DNA from: Gammaproteobacteria bacterium
GTDB taxonomy: Bacteria > Pseudomonadota > Gammaproteobacteria > Pseudomonadales > Azotimanducaceae
Length of the DNA: 38,361 bases
NCBI GenBank assembly: GCA_018665025.1
Contig: JABJED010000398.1
Coordinates: forward strand, 1 to 38,361
Reading direction: 5' to 3'
Below, one piece after another: positions 29,501 to 36,284 of this stretch. Positions within the stretch are counted from its first letter, which is position 1, and each line of letters begins with the position of its first letter. The position numbers and the translations under genes are program-made. The notes below the pieces were generated by a model, which ran no database searches, was not told the origin of the DNA, and saw only the letters and a program-made list of their open reading frames with translations.

Positions 29501-29752
29501 CTCGGTAATACTGCTGTTCATGAGCGACTGGGCGACCTGTTCCATCTCCGCCGCCATCTGCGTCGGTCCTTCTAACTGGACCATTTTTAGGGTCCCATGA
29601 ACCTGGTGGATAGCAGTCAGGCAGGTGCGCATGCTGGTCGCGGCATCGTCCGACTCAGAAACGGCCTCCAACCCTACTTGTGCATCGTGGAGCGTATTTT
29701 TCAGCTCACCTCGAATCCACTCCAGCGCTACATAACCCTGTGTTCCGCTCAT
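23591..29752 (-). CDS. chpA: Pil-Chp hybrid histidine kinase (ChpA/PilL)
   Basis: This 2053-residue CheA-type kinase is the core of the chemosensory system controlling type IV pili. A degenerate N-terminal Hpt has VHGTLKM (His52). Four canonical Hpt modules follow at about residues 650 (FHTLKGSGRMVG), 840 (FHTLKGSAAMVE), 1141 (LHTMKGGARMAG) and 1318 (LHTLKGGARMAG). The CheA kinase part has the N-box LRNSVDHGIED (about 1624), ISDDGGGID and GRGVGMDVV. A CheW domain and a C-terminal receiver end the protein (about 1920-2045, phospho-Asp near 1975 in VVLLDIEMPRMDG). Acidic Ala/Glu/Pro linkers contain tandem repeats. Pseudomonas aeruginosa ChpA is longer, with more phosphotransfer modules. Confidence 0.95.
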   Translation of the reverse strand: MSGTQGYVALEWIRGELKNTLHDAQVGLEAVSESDDAATSMRTCLTAIHQVHGTLKMVQLEGPTQMAAEMEQVAQSLMNSSITEVRLAQETLMQAILQLPAYLDRLHREQEDSEKNYLPMVNNLRAVRGEERIQGSGAELEEGDGPDLAPLTQAASGKLVNAYVQGGGEANLPKIRTRYQQCLGEILRKTQVRKNLTTIAKLFTMLVRLCGDSPTGNLAELGLGVVEGVLKGGIKLDNRTATRLKQIDEHLKPLAQAGQHGLSMPVDEELAIGLIKLINGSKKETKRISALRQRYASEAPESEEFAIGPDDETMSAVASILIEELNSVTDRLDLFVRAQNRNTDDLTALLPTLEQISSTMIVLDNAEQQVAVASQISIIKELETSGEPSEDVLLNMAQALIEIGVELGQLVLGSEKGREGDSFANLDEAQAAVIRETRIGLAAGKDSVIDFIASEFDHAKIEALPQSLNALRGGLMIVNQLQAGDVLKAAANYVANDLLSGSQTPELEQMDDLADAITSVDYYLERLLDNPNDPYLQMLEVAETAVKKLGYAVGAEAPAAEVVEEAAEVVEEAAPVAADLVEEVIEEVLEEPVEVTAPVSETEDDVIDDEILEIFVDEAEEVLETILEFLPIWKSEPTNEEALTEIRRAFHTLKGSGRMVGATVVGELAWSIENLLSRVIEKTVTANPAVMDVITEAVGRIPEGVTAFKEGQQNRFKPDELAALADALAEGRTPSAIPTTDASEPEAIEESFELEEIIVTANVDSPELVEENSPELVEENSPELVEENSPELVEENSPEPAVESPELEEIFTIEAEEKLEVIDGFVTNPREVSSDLIAAFHTLKGSAAMVEISSISTIATPLEHLANQYLVQNKPADQHLIDAVQEAASLIRTVLQDIPGHRDSVPGSDVLMGRLAVSATEDQPATGFDFREIKLLSEPNIATDGWQDVEALVSELKIAQEQGVTLNQPDLSALIASIRRIYSEGPSKPDDQTLSLMKRAHDHLVFMFDALASSQTLRSAEGVIAALDAIDFNPVEVEATPEATPEATPGATPEATPEAIPEATPEVLMAPEVEGAPAQEPPVEVATGVLAELPADDIDDDILPIFLEETEELLEEIDQSIFAWSESGSPGGNLDNLLRQLHTMKGGARMAGAASLGEYAHNVETFLIRVQSRPVDFDEPFFALLNSQQDEITRRVGIYQKLAIGSASPEELESLKTAVSPELTNGSPADAVIAPGASIKQTAVETPAGATQAEELDATAVSGGGDAVVQLPADEVDEDILPIFLEESDDLVEELETSIQAWSESPGSMDTLDVLLRNLHTLKGGARMAGLNSLGEYVHNFETFLIGIQKNPIELDDEFFALLNKHQDEVIRRVEVYKKLSSGAASEEDLASLKSALKPALETDPVEALYTATDDSAPAEPGSAIEGTSKDKSAASASQEMVRVSADLLEELIGLAGESSITRGRVEQQITDFSEYLQEMEETINRIRVQVRRLEIEADSRETLIRSRQGVEGDSGFDDLEMDRYTMLQAISRVLSEGSSDMMDLKDTLGNRIRDAETLLHQQARISAELQEGLTRTRMVQFSRLIPRLRRIVRQVSSEVGKSVRFDAYNIEGELDRNVLERIVAPLEHMLRNSVDHGIEDKEARVASGKQVQGRISLRLSREGGYVVLAISDDGGGIDVNAVRNKAIERGLITEGQDVSDYEVMQFIMHAGFSTAQKLTQISGRGVGMDVVGSEIKALGGSVAIDSTLGVGTEFTIRIPFTVSINRALMVVVKEETYAIPLNTIEGIVRVSPYELEAYYQPDAPMFEYAGQPYRLAYIGKMLDKVDDPNLTGQVVPLPVILARSGDHAVALQVDKVIGSREVVVKTLGAHFGDVGGISGATVLGDGSVVIILDCMALVRSYEASVNVPTDPVVAEAVPEPVNKVRTVMIVDDSVTVRKVTSRLMERQGFAVATAKDGVDAMNQLQTIRPDVVLLDIEMPRMDGFEVLRSVRRDENLKDLPIIMITSRTGEKHKQQAMELGVNQYLGKPFQEAKLLATIEEVIAGAKAKPEQN
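26567..26645 (-). repeat. Short in-frame repeat in a chpA linker (EATP units)
   Basis: A run of 12-bp units encodes EATP/GATP/EAIP repeated about six times between the third and fourth phosphotransfer modules. The units are close to identical at DNA level (GGCGTGGCCTCT and GGCGTAGCCTCT), so copy number may vary by slippage without breaking the frame. The protein product would be a flexible acidic, proline-containing tether. Confidence 0.8.
27355..27466 (-). repeat. 24-bp tandem repeat in a chpA linker (SPELVEEN units)
   Basis: The core GCTCAGGGCTGT recurs at 27355, 27379, 27403, 27427 and 27451, an exact 24-bp period. Each period encodes SPELVEEN on the minus strand, and the inner units are nearly identical in DNA. 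The multiple of three keeps the frame. It lies in the linker between the Hpt modules near residues 650 and 840. Confidence 0.92.
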
Positions 29753-29765
29753 CCCAACAACCTAT

Positions 29766-31787
29766 CTATTCAGGTAACTTGAAAGTTACCGAAGACCTTA
29801 ACTCGTTCGCCATTTCAGCAAGGTTACCTACTGCAGTGGCTGTTTCCTTTGTACCGTCCGTCGTTGCAGTGGTAGTTTCCTGAATACTGTTCATGGTATT
29901 CGATATTTTCCCGGCCGACGCTGCCTGCTGCCTCGCCGCGCCAGAGATGTTCTCAATTATTTCTGCAAGTGATTTTGAAACACCTTCAATTTCACCCAAT
30001 GCAACGCCCGCATCCTGGGCAAGGCGTGTGCCCTGAACAACCTCAGCAGTTGTCTGTTCCATCGAAGTTACCGCTTCATTTGTATTGCTTTGAATTGTCT
30101 TGACCAGCGCGGAAATTTGTTTGGCAGCAGCACCGGATCTTTCAGCAAGTCGCTGTACCTCGTCAGCAACGACCGCAAAACCCTTACCTGCATCACCAGC
30201 CATGGATGCCTGAATAGCCGCATTCAAGGAAAGAATATTGGTCTGATCAGCGATATCATTAATCAACGCTACAATGTCGCCAATTTCCTGTGAACTCTCA
30301 CCCAGGCGTTTGATCCGTTTCGCTGTCTCCTGAATCTGCCCACGAATATTGTCCATCCCATCAATCGTGTTCTGCACGACCACCGCACCCTTGCTGGCGA
30401 TGTCTACCGAGCGCTCAGCAACAGAGGATGATTCCGCCGCGTTGGATGACACCATATCAATCGACACTGCCATTTCATTCACTGCTTCAGATACATCGGC
30501 AATTTCATCGGCCTGTCGCTGCGACGCTTCAGACAATGCGCTAACCGAACTCTGCGTTTGGTCAGCAGCATTTGATACTTTGGCGGATGTCTCATTAATC
30601 TTCGATACCAGTTCCCGCATTTGGTCAATAGAGAAATTGATGGAGTCTGCTATCGCCCCTGTAAAACTCTCCGTAACCGTTGCCTGGACTCTTAAGTCCC
30701 CATCCGCAAGATCCGCTAGCTCATCCAGCAGCTGGAGAATTGCAGCCTGGTTGTCTTCATTCTGTCGTGTACTTTCACTAACGCTGGAATTAGAGGCCCG
30801 ATAGATGAGAACAATAATGATGACAAACACAACCAGTATGATCCCAAGAAGAGCAAACGCGATCTCCATAGACGCCAGCCCAGCACCGCCTTCCGTCCTT
30901 GCTAAAGACCCGGATAAAGCGCCAATAGCAGGTAATAAATCGGCTGAAGATTCATAGATGGCGGTGCCAGCGTCGCGCAGTTCAGCAACTTCGCCGGCCT
31001 GAATGAGGACCTCTTTTACGCCACTATCAGCAGATTTAAAGAGTTCATTAATTCTCTCAAGATTTGACCGAACGTCAGCATCGGAGACCGCCGCAATGAC
31101 AAGTCCAGTATCACCATCCTGGATCTCGCTAAGAACATCTCGGAAGGTCCCACTGTCACGAGAATACTGATCTTGCAGTACCTGTTCAAAACCACGATCA
31201 ATAACCTTATCGATCGTGTGACCCATTCTTTCTAAGAGCAACGCCTGCCTTTGTGCAACGACAATCTCGTTGCCTGCTGCGCTATTTCTCAGCAGCGCGC
31301 TGACAATCTTGTTGTTTTCCTGCTGAATTAATTGAAGATTAATGTGAATATCGGCACTGGTCTCGCGCTGCCCGTCAACTGCACCCTTTTTCTGGATGAT
31401 CGTATCGATTTTTGTTGACAGGTCCGCCCATAACGCCGCCACCTGGGACACCGAGGCCTGAGCAGTAGCCGGTGCTGCTGGCAGTCCTGTTGCACCGTCG
31501 CCGTTTCTGAGAACATCGAGGAGACGGTCAAATTCATCTTTGTCGCGAGCAAGCGATGAAAAGGCTATGACGTTGCCACTACCCGCCGCAGAGGCGTAGT
31601 TGGCCAATCCTTGTGCAATGAGATGCATTTCGCTGGCATGTCGCGCATGCGGATTACTGCCGCCACCGGTGCCGCTCAGCACATATAGATTTACACTGAA
31701 TCCCGCTATCAGCAACACAAGCAAACTGATCATGCTCAGTAGCACAGGGCTACGCAGCATATTTGTCGTGTTTGTATCCTCAGCCAT
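29766..31787 (-). CDS. pilJ: Type IV pilus chemoreceptor PilJ
   Basis: This 673-residue methyl-accepting-type transducer opens with a membrane helix (about residues 12-34, PVLLSMISLLVLLIAGFSV). A long periplasmic sensing region (to about 300) and a second helix (IAFALLGIILVVFVIIIVLI) follow, then a HAMP-like linker and the cytoplasmic signalling coiled coil. The hairpin tip reads NILSLNAAIQASMAGDAGKG and FAVVADEVQRLAERSG, the receptor hallmark. Length fits P. aeruginosa PilJ. In the Pil-Chp system PilJ activates ChpA, via PilI, in response to pilus contact. GGAG lies before the ATG. Confidence 0.93.
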   Translation of the reverse strand: MAEDTNTTNMLRSPVLLSMISLLVLLIAGFSVNLYVLSGTGGGSNPHARHASEMHLIAQGLANYASAAGSGNVIAFSSLARDKDEFDRLLDVLRNGDGATGLPAAPATAQASVSQVAALWADLSTKIDTIIQKKGAVDGQRETSADIHINLQLIQQENNKIVSALLRNSAAGNEIVVAQRQALLLERMGHTIDKVIDRGFEQVLQDQYSRDSGTFRDVLSEIQDGDTGLVIAAVSDADVRSNLERINELFKSADSGVKEVLIQAGEVAELRDAGTAIYESSADLLPAIGALSGSLARTEGGAGLASMEIAFALLGIILVVFVIIIVLIYRASNSSVSESTRQNEDNQAAILQLLDELADLADGDLRVQATVTESFTGAIADSINFSIDQMRELVSKINETSAKVSNAADQTQSSVSALSEASQRQADEIADVSEAVNEMAVSIDMVSSNAAESSSVAERSVDIASKGAVVVQNTIDGMDNIRGQIQETAKRIKRLGESSQEIGDIVALINDIADQTNILSLNAAIQASMAGDAGKGFAVVADEVQRLAERSGAAAKQISALVKTIQSNTNEAVTSMEQTTAEVVQGTRLAQDAGVALGEIEGVSKSLAEIIENISGAARQQAASAGKISNTMNSIQETTTATTDGTKETATAVGNLAEMANELRSSVTFKLPE

Positions 31788-31822
31788 CTCTTACTCCAGT
31801 TCTCCCGTTGTTTCACACAGCG

Positions 31823-32365
31823 CTAGTGTGAGACAGCCAGCTTTCCTAATCTTGGGTCATCAGAAAGCGCGGCGAGGCTCATTACCGGCCAGTGCACACC
31901 CGCTACCCCGTATGACCCTTGCACGAATTTCTCAAACATCTCCGGGACGTCCCCAGCATCCTCGGAGTAGGCATCCGAAGGAAAATGCTGCATTCCAAGT
32001 GAGTCATCAATAATGAAACCCAGTAAATGTTCTTCGTCCTCAACAGCCAGCACTCTACGCTGCGCTCTGGGCAATGTTGATGGTTGACCAAAAAACAGCG
32101 CCAGATCCACCACGACCATCAGCCTGCCCCTGACGTTGCCAACTCCAATAACAAAACTTTTGACACCTGGGACTCGAGTTGCCGGAGGAACTCTCATTAG
32201 TTCGCAGGTTTCTTTCATCGACGTGACAAATCTTTGTCCGAGCAGGTTGAACCCAAGACCAGTCGAGAGCGTTTGAGTCGCCTGCGCTGAAGGCAAAGCA
32301 ATCGCACTGAGCCTTGCCTTGTCTGCCAGACTCGAAAGCATCGCAAATGGTGATAATTCACTCAT
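31823..32365 (-). CDS. pilI: CheW-like adaptor PilI
   Basis: This CheW-domain protein couples PilJ to ChpA. It has RVPGVKSFVIGVGNVRGRLM, VVVDLALFFG and the later HLLGFIIDDSLGMQHF. The ATG at 32365 gives 180 residues and lies 2 bp after the pilH stop; an in-frame GTG at 32377 would overlap pilH. Position between pilH and pilJ matches the conserved order pilG-pilH-pilI-pilJ. Confidence 0.9.
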   Translation of the reverse strand: MSELSPFAMLSSLADKARLSAIALPSAQATQTLSTGLGFNLLGQRFVTSMKETCELMRVPPATRVPGVKSFVIGVGNVRGRLMVVVDLALFFGQPSTLPRAQRRVLAVEDEEHLLGFIIDDSLGMQHFPSDAYSEDAGDVPEMFEKFVQGSYGVAGVHWPVMSLAALSDDPRLGKLAVSH

Positions 32366-32367
32366 CG

Positions 32368-32727
32368 CTACAGACACGCCCGCATGACGGAAATCAGCTC
32401 ATTGGTATCCACTGGTTTCGTTATGTAACCTTTCGCACCCTGGCGCTGCCCCCAGACTTTGTCGGTTTCCTGATTCTTGCTACTCACAATAATGACCGGT
32501 ATGTGTTTGGTATCTGTACCTCTGGCGATCTGCCTTGTTGCCTGGAACCCGTTCATGTCAGGCATGACTATATCCATCAGAATAACATCCGGTTGCTCTG
32601 CAATGGCCATAGTCACGCCGTCTCGTCCGTTTTCTGCAGTAATGACCTCGTGACCCATCAATTCAAGCATCGCTTTGAACTGATGGATTTCCGCTGGAGA
32701 ATCATCAACTAACAATATCTTCGACAT
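32368..32727 (-). CDS. pilH: Single-domain response regulator PilH
   Basis: This stand-alone CheY-like receiver of about 119 residues begins MSKILLVDDSPAEIHQFK. It has the acidic pair in VDDS, phospho-acceptor Asp in DVILMDIVMPDMNG, conserved Thr/Ser in VIIVSSKNQ and Lys in GYITKPVDTNE. The track's TTG-based start at 32736 would add three residues; ATG at 32727 is taken instead. In Pseudomonas PilH acts against or as a phosphate sink for PilG in pilus extension and retraction. Confidence 0.93.
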   Translation of the reverse strand: MSKILLVDDSPAEIHQFKAMLELMGHEVITAENGRDGVTMAIAEQPDVILMDIVMPDMNGFQATRQIARGTDTKHIPVIIVSSKNQETDKVWGQRQGAKGYITKPVDTNELISVMRACL

Positions 32728-32754
32728 CTCTATCAAGCTCCCTGCCCTAGGTCT

Positions 32755-33141
32755 TCAATCCGTTTTAACGTGATCACGAATTGCGCTTAGTAGCTCATCC
32801 TTGCTGAACGGTTTTGTGAGATATTGGTCGGATCCCACAATCCGTCCTTTGGCACGATCGAATAAACCATCCTTACTCGACAACATGATGACCGGCGTGC
32901 TTTGGAAATCAACGTTGTTTTTAATCAGCGCGCAGGTTTGATAACCATCGAGGCGAGGCATCATTATGTCGACAAAAATGATGGCAGGTTGAGAGTCTGC
33001 GATCTTGGCTAACGCATCAAAACCATCAGTCGCTGTAATGACTTCACATCCTTCTTTGGACAGTAAGGTCTCGGCAGTTCTGCGGATGGTCTTTGAATCA
33101 TCAATGACCATCACTTTCACGCCTTCAAAATTGTCGTCCAT
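32755..33141 (-). CDS. pilG: Single-domain response regulator PilG
   Basis: This 128-residue CheY-like receiver is the first gene of the Pil-Chp operon. Motifs: MVIDDSKTIRRTAE, phospho-Asp in AIIFVDIMMPRLDGYQTCAL, VIMLSSKDG and QYLTKPFSKDELL. AGGAA precedes the ATG. PilG promotes pilus extension and, in Pseudomonas, raises cAMP through CyaB. No CyaB homologue is next to it here; the only cyclase in the window is the small island-borne one at 13413-14099. Confidence 0.93.
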   Translation of the reverse strand: MDDNFEGVKVMVIDDSKTIRRTAETLLSKEGCEVITATDGFDALAKIADSQPAIIFVDIMMPRLDGYQTCALIKNNVDFQSTPVIMLSSKDGLFDRAKGRIVGSDQYLTKPFSKDELLSAIRDHVKTD

Positions 33142-33426
33142 AGTTCCTACCTTAATACTGTGTCATAAGCCGCTTCGTGGAATCCGCCAATAGCTGAACA
33201 TGCGGAAAGTGCATTGCTTCCCGTAAGGTACATCACATTTTGTAACACAGTTGTTAAACTCAATCCATAAGTGCCCGAGACATAAGGGAATTCTCTCACA
33301 AATCGAGGTGAGTTAGTTTACAATGTTGGCCGTTTCAGGAGACGGTACCAAACGCAATAACACCGAGTCTTGACAGTGGGTCCTGATACTCACAAAAATG
33401 TCGAGCTGAGCCAACGGGGAGACAAC

Positions 33427-34386
33427 TTGACCTACCGTATCGGCGTCCTAATGGACCCCATCGACTCTATAAAACCCAAAAAGGACAGTACCCTGGCCAT
33501 GATGCTCGCTGCACAAGCTCGCGGCTGGCATGTCAGCGTCTTTACCCAGGCTGACCTCTATATCGAAGACGGGGAGGTCTCTGTTTTCGTGTCCGACGTG
33601 AGCCTCTTTGACGATTCGGACAAATGGTTCGATGTGCTAGATCGCAGGACGGCAAAGGCAACCGAATTCGACTGCTTTCTAATGCGAAAGGACCCTCCAT
33701 TCGACATGGAGTACATCTACTCAACCTACCTTCTTGAATTAATTGAGAATACTGGGGTTCCGGTACTCAATCGGCCCGCTAGTATCAGAGACTGTAACGA
33801 AAAACTGTTTGCATTGCAGTTCCCGCAATGCACCCCTTCTCACCTGGTCAGTCGGAATCAGGAAAAGCTTAAGTCATTCCACCAGAAGCATGGAGATGTT
33901 ATCTACAAGCCTCTGGACGGGATGGGAGGCGCATCGATTTTTCGGGCCGTAGCAGATGAACATAACCTGTCTGTCATCATCGAAACGCTGACCCGGCATG
34001 GCGAGGTACAAACCATGGCTCAGCGCTATATTCCAGAGATCAAAGAAGGGGATACGAGAATTCTGCTGATAAATGGCGAGCCGGTACCCTTTGGGTTAGC
34101 GCGGGTACCCGCCAAGGGAGAAACCAGAGGCAATCTCGCGGCTGGCGGCAAAGCAGTAGGGCGAGAGCTGACCGACCGAGACCACTATATCTGCGAGCAG
34201 GTTGGGCCGGTCCTGAAGGAAAAAGGGCTATACTTTGTGGGCATCGACGTCATCGGGGACTATCTCACCGAGATCAACGTCACCTGCCCAACCTGTATCA
34301 GGGAACTAGACGCTGTCTTCGACCTGGACATTGCAGGCGACTACATGCGGTTCATCGAAAGTGAGATATTTGGAAAATCTGATTAA
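33427..34386 (+). CDS. gshB: Glutathione synthetase
   Basis: This ATP-grasp ligase joins gamma-glutamylcysteine and glycine to form glutathione. The TTG at 33427 is chosen because GGGGAG (33416-33421) sits 5 bp before it. The resulting 319 residues begin MTYRIGVLMDPIDSIKPKKD, aligning with the usual family start (about 316 residues). An upstream in-frame TTG (33370) would add 19 unrelated residues. Motifs: VIYKPLDGMGGASIFR, QRYIPEIKEGDTRILLING, PAKGETRGNLAAGG and the end FVGIDVIGDYLTEINVTCPT. It diverges from pilG, as in Pseudomonas; the 285-bp gap must carry both promoters, but I cannot define them. Confidence 0.95.
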   Translation: MTYRIGVLMDPIDSIKPKKDSTLAMMLAAQARGWHVSVFTQADLYIEDGEVSVFVSDVSLFDDSDKWFDVLDRRTAKATEFDCFLMRKDPPFDMEYIYSTYLLELIENTGVPVLNRPASIRDCNEKLFALQFPQCTPSHLVSRNQEKLKSFHQKHGDVIYKPLDGMGGASIFRAVADEHNLSVIIETLTRHGEVQTMAQRYIPEIKEGDTRILLINGEPVPFGLARVPAKGETRGNLAAGGKAVGRELTDRDHYICEQVGPVLKEKGLYFVGIDVIGDYLTEINVTCPTCIRELDAVFDLDIAGDYMRFIESEIFGKSD

Positions 34387-34404
34387 GACGATATTCCCCA
34401 GATA

Positions 34405-35301
34405 ATGGCTGCAGTCATTCCAAGCCGGCTCGAAGCTACCGTCAGCCCGGGTGATCGACTCAGTTTTACAGTCTTTTTGGCGGTTGCCCTGCATGCCGCC
34501 CTGATACTCGGCGTCACTTTCACCTACGTCACCAGCAAGCCATCAACTCACACAATGGAAGTCACTCTTGCCCAGCAACGCGCCAAGCGCAGGCCCGACA
34601 AAGCCGACTTCCTCGCCCAGTTTAACCAGGTTGGCAGCGGTGCGCTGGAGGAGAAGGCACTCATGACCGCGCCAACAGAGGCTCAGTTTCAGGATACTGA
34701 AATCCACGAAACCAGCCAGAACGTCCCGCAAAGTGCTTCCTACAAGGCGGTTGAGCAAAAGCAAACAGCTATCACGACTACCGCCAAGACCGATCACAAT
34801 GTCACTGTGGATAGTGAGGCGGCCGAAACGGCTCCGCAAAAAGCCGAATTCGAAAACAACAAGTCGCTCCAGGCACGAGCGCTTGAGATTGCGAGTCTCG
34901 AAGCCCGCATCGACCGTCAGCGCCAGATTTACGCTAAAAGACCCCGAATAAAAAGACTAACCAGCCTATCGACTGCATCCAGTGCAGATGCGTTCTACCT
35001 GAACTCCTGGCGCCGCAAGATCGAAAGTGTCGGTAACCTTAACTACCCGCAGAAAGCGAGAAAGAACAAACTGTATGGGTCACTGCGCCTAATGGTCGCT
35101 ATCCTGCCGGACGGTTCTTTGAAAGAGGTAGAGCTCCTTGAGTCATCCGGGCATCAGGTTCTGGATGACGCAGCAGTCAGGATAGTTCGGCTATCAGCAC
35201 CTTACGCCCCATTCCCGGATGAACTACGACGGTCAACCGATGTGCTTGAAATCATTCGAACCTGGCAGTTTAGGAAGAACTCTTCCCTGCGGAGCTACTA
35301 G
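34405..35301 (+). CDS. tonB: TonB-family energy transducer
   Basis: This 298-residue protein has one N-terminal membrane anchor (about 20-40, LSFTVFLAVALHAALILGVT), a long periplasmic linker and a C-terminal TonB domain (about 205-298). That domain reads NLNYPQKARKNKLYGSLRLM, ILPDGSLKEVELLESSGHQV and YAPFPDELRR, ending TWQF. TonB proteins carry proton-motive energy to outer-membrane receptors. The linker lacks the Pro-Lys repeats of E. coli TonB and is Gln/Thr/Lys-rich. ExbB/ExbD are not in the window. It follows gshB by 18 bp. Confidence 0.92.
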   Translation: MAAVIPSRLEATVSPGDRLSFTVFLAVALHAALILGVTFTYVTSKPSTHTMEVTLAQQRAKRRPDKADFLAQFNQVGSGALEEKALMTAPTEAQFQDTEIHETSQNVPQSASYKAVEQKQTAITTTAKTDHNVTVDSEAAETAPQKAEFENNKSLQARALEIASLEARIDRQRQIYAKRPRIKRLTSLSTASSADAFYLNSWRRKIESVGNLNYPQKARKNKLYGSLRLMVAILPDGSLKEVELLESSGHQVLDDAAVRIVRLSAPYAPFPDELRRSTDVLEIIRTWQFRKNSSLRSY

Positions 35302-35302
35302 A

Positions 35303-35854
35303 TTGTCAGAATTCACTTCATTGTCAGGACAGTTACTGGTTTCTCTGCCGACAATGCAGGGTGACTATTTTTCTCACACCGTCACGCTGTTGATTGAGCA
35401 CAACAGGAATGGCGCCTTTGGACTCGTGATAAACAAAACCCTGGATGCAGACCTGGCAGCGCTGCTAGGCAATCAAATAGCGCGGTGCCCACCAAACATC
35501 ACAGTGCTTGAGAGTGGCCCTGTTGACCAGAACAGATTGTTCTTCCTGCATACAACAGAAGCCATGTTCGAGGGCTCTATCGGCATTGCTGACAACCTTG
35601 CCTTGACGACATCGTTAGATATTCTGGACGCTATCTCCGAACAAAGAGGGCCAGACAACATCCTCGCAGGGCTCGGTTACGCTGGCTGGTCCGGAGGCCA
35701 ACTTGAGAACGAAATTCAAGCCGACGTATGGCTGGTGATACCTTACCTGCAGGACATCGTCTTCAATGTGCCCTTTGACGAACGACCTGAGGCAGCAGCT
35801 AAGTCAATCGGAGTCGACCTGAATCTGATATCTCCCACCCCGGGACACGGGTAA
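35303..35854 (+). CDS. yqgE: YqgE/AlgH-family protein
   Basis: This 183-residue protein is read from a TTG at 35303, 8 bp after GGAG (35291-35294) and immediately after the tonB stop. The family start SLSGQLLVSLPTMQGDYFSH follows directly. Other landmarks: HNRNGAFGLVINKTL, SGPVDQNRLFFLHT and GYAGWSGGQLENEI. The frame is open to an upstream ATG at 35219, but that part lies inside tonB and has no family similarity. The function of YqgE/AlgH is poorly defined; its link to ruvX downstream is conserved. Confidence 0.92.
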   Translation: MSEFTSLSGQLLVSLPTMQGDYFSHTVTLLIEHNRNGAFGLVINKTLDADLAALLGNQIARCPPNITVLESGPVDQNRLFFLHTTEAMFEGSIGIADNLALTTSLDILDAISEQRGPDNILAGLGYAGWSGGQLENEIQADVWLVIPYLQDIVFNVPFDERPEAAAKSIGVDLNLISPTPGHG

Positions 35855-35878
35855 CAAGATGATTAAGGAGGTGTCTGG

Positions 35879-36268
35879 ATGACTGGGCTGGCGATGGCAT
35901 TCGACTTTGGCACCACAAAAATCGGAGTTGCCGTTGGGCAGAAAATTACGGGCACCGCAACGCCTGTGGCCGTAGTGAAGGCAAGAGACGGCATTCCACA
36001 GTGGCTAGTGATAGACCGGCTCGTGGAAGAGTGGCAGCCAACCGTCCTGGTCGTCGGCTTACCCATCAACATGGATGGTACCGAGAGCGACATGTCAAAA
36101 GCCGCTACCCGGTTCTCAAGGCGCTTAAATGGGCGATATGGCATCAGCATCGAATTGATGGATGAAAGACTTACAACCTTCGAAGCAAGAGAGTTCGAGA
36201 CCCCCGACCAGCTCGATGCAATAGCGGCCAAATTGATTCTTGAAACCTGGCTTGCAGATTCCACCTAG
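35879..36268 (+). CDS. ruvX: RuvX/YqgF pre-16S rRNA nuclease
   Basis: This 129-residue RNase H-like protein has MAFDFGTTKIGVAVGQ near the start (first catalytic Asp), then LVVGLPINMDGTESDMS, and ELMDERLTTFEARE with the later acidic residues, ending AAKLILETWL. YqgF proteins finish the 5' end of 16S rRNA and were once called Holliday junction resolvases. AAGGAGGTG (35865-35873) is a near-perfect ribosome binding site 5 bp before the ATG. It converges on pilU with a 16-bp gap. Confidence 0.95.
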   Translation: MTGLAMAFDFGTTKIGVAVGQKITGTATPVAVVKARDGIPQWLVIDRLVEEWQPTVLVVGLPINMDGTESDMSKAATRFSRRLNGRYGISIELMDERLTTFEAREFETPDQLDAIAAKLILETWLADST

Positions 36269-36284
36269 ACGGCCCAGACAAATC

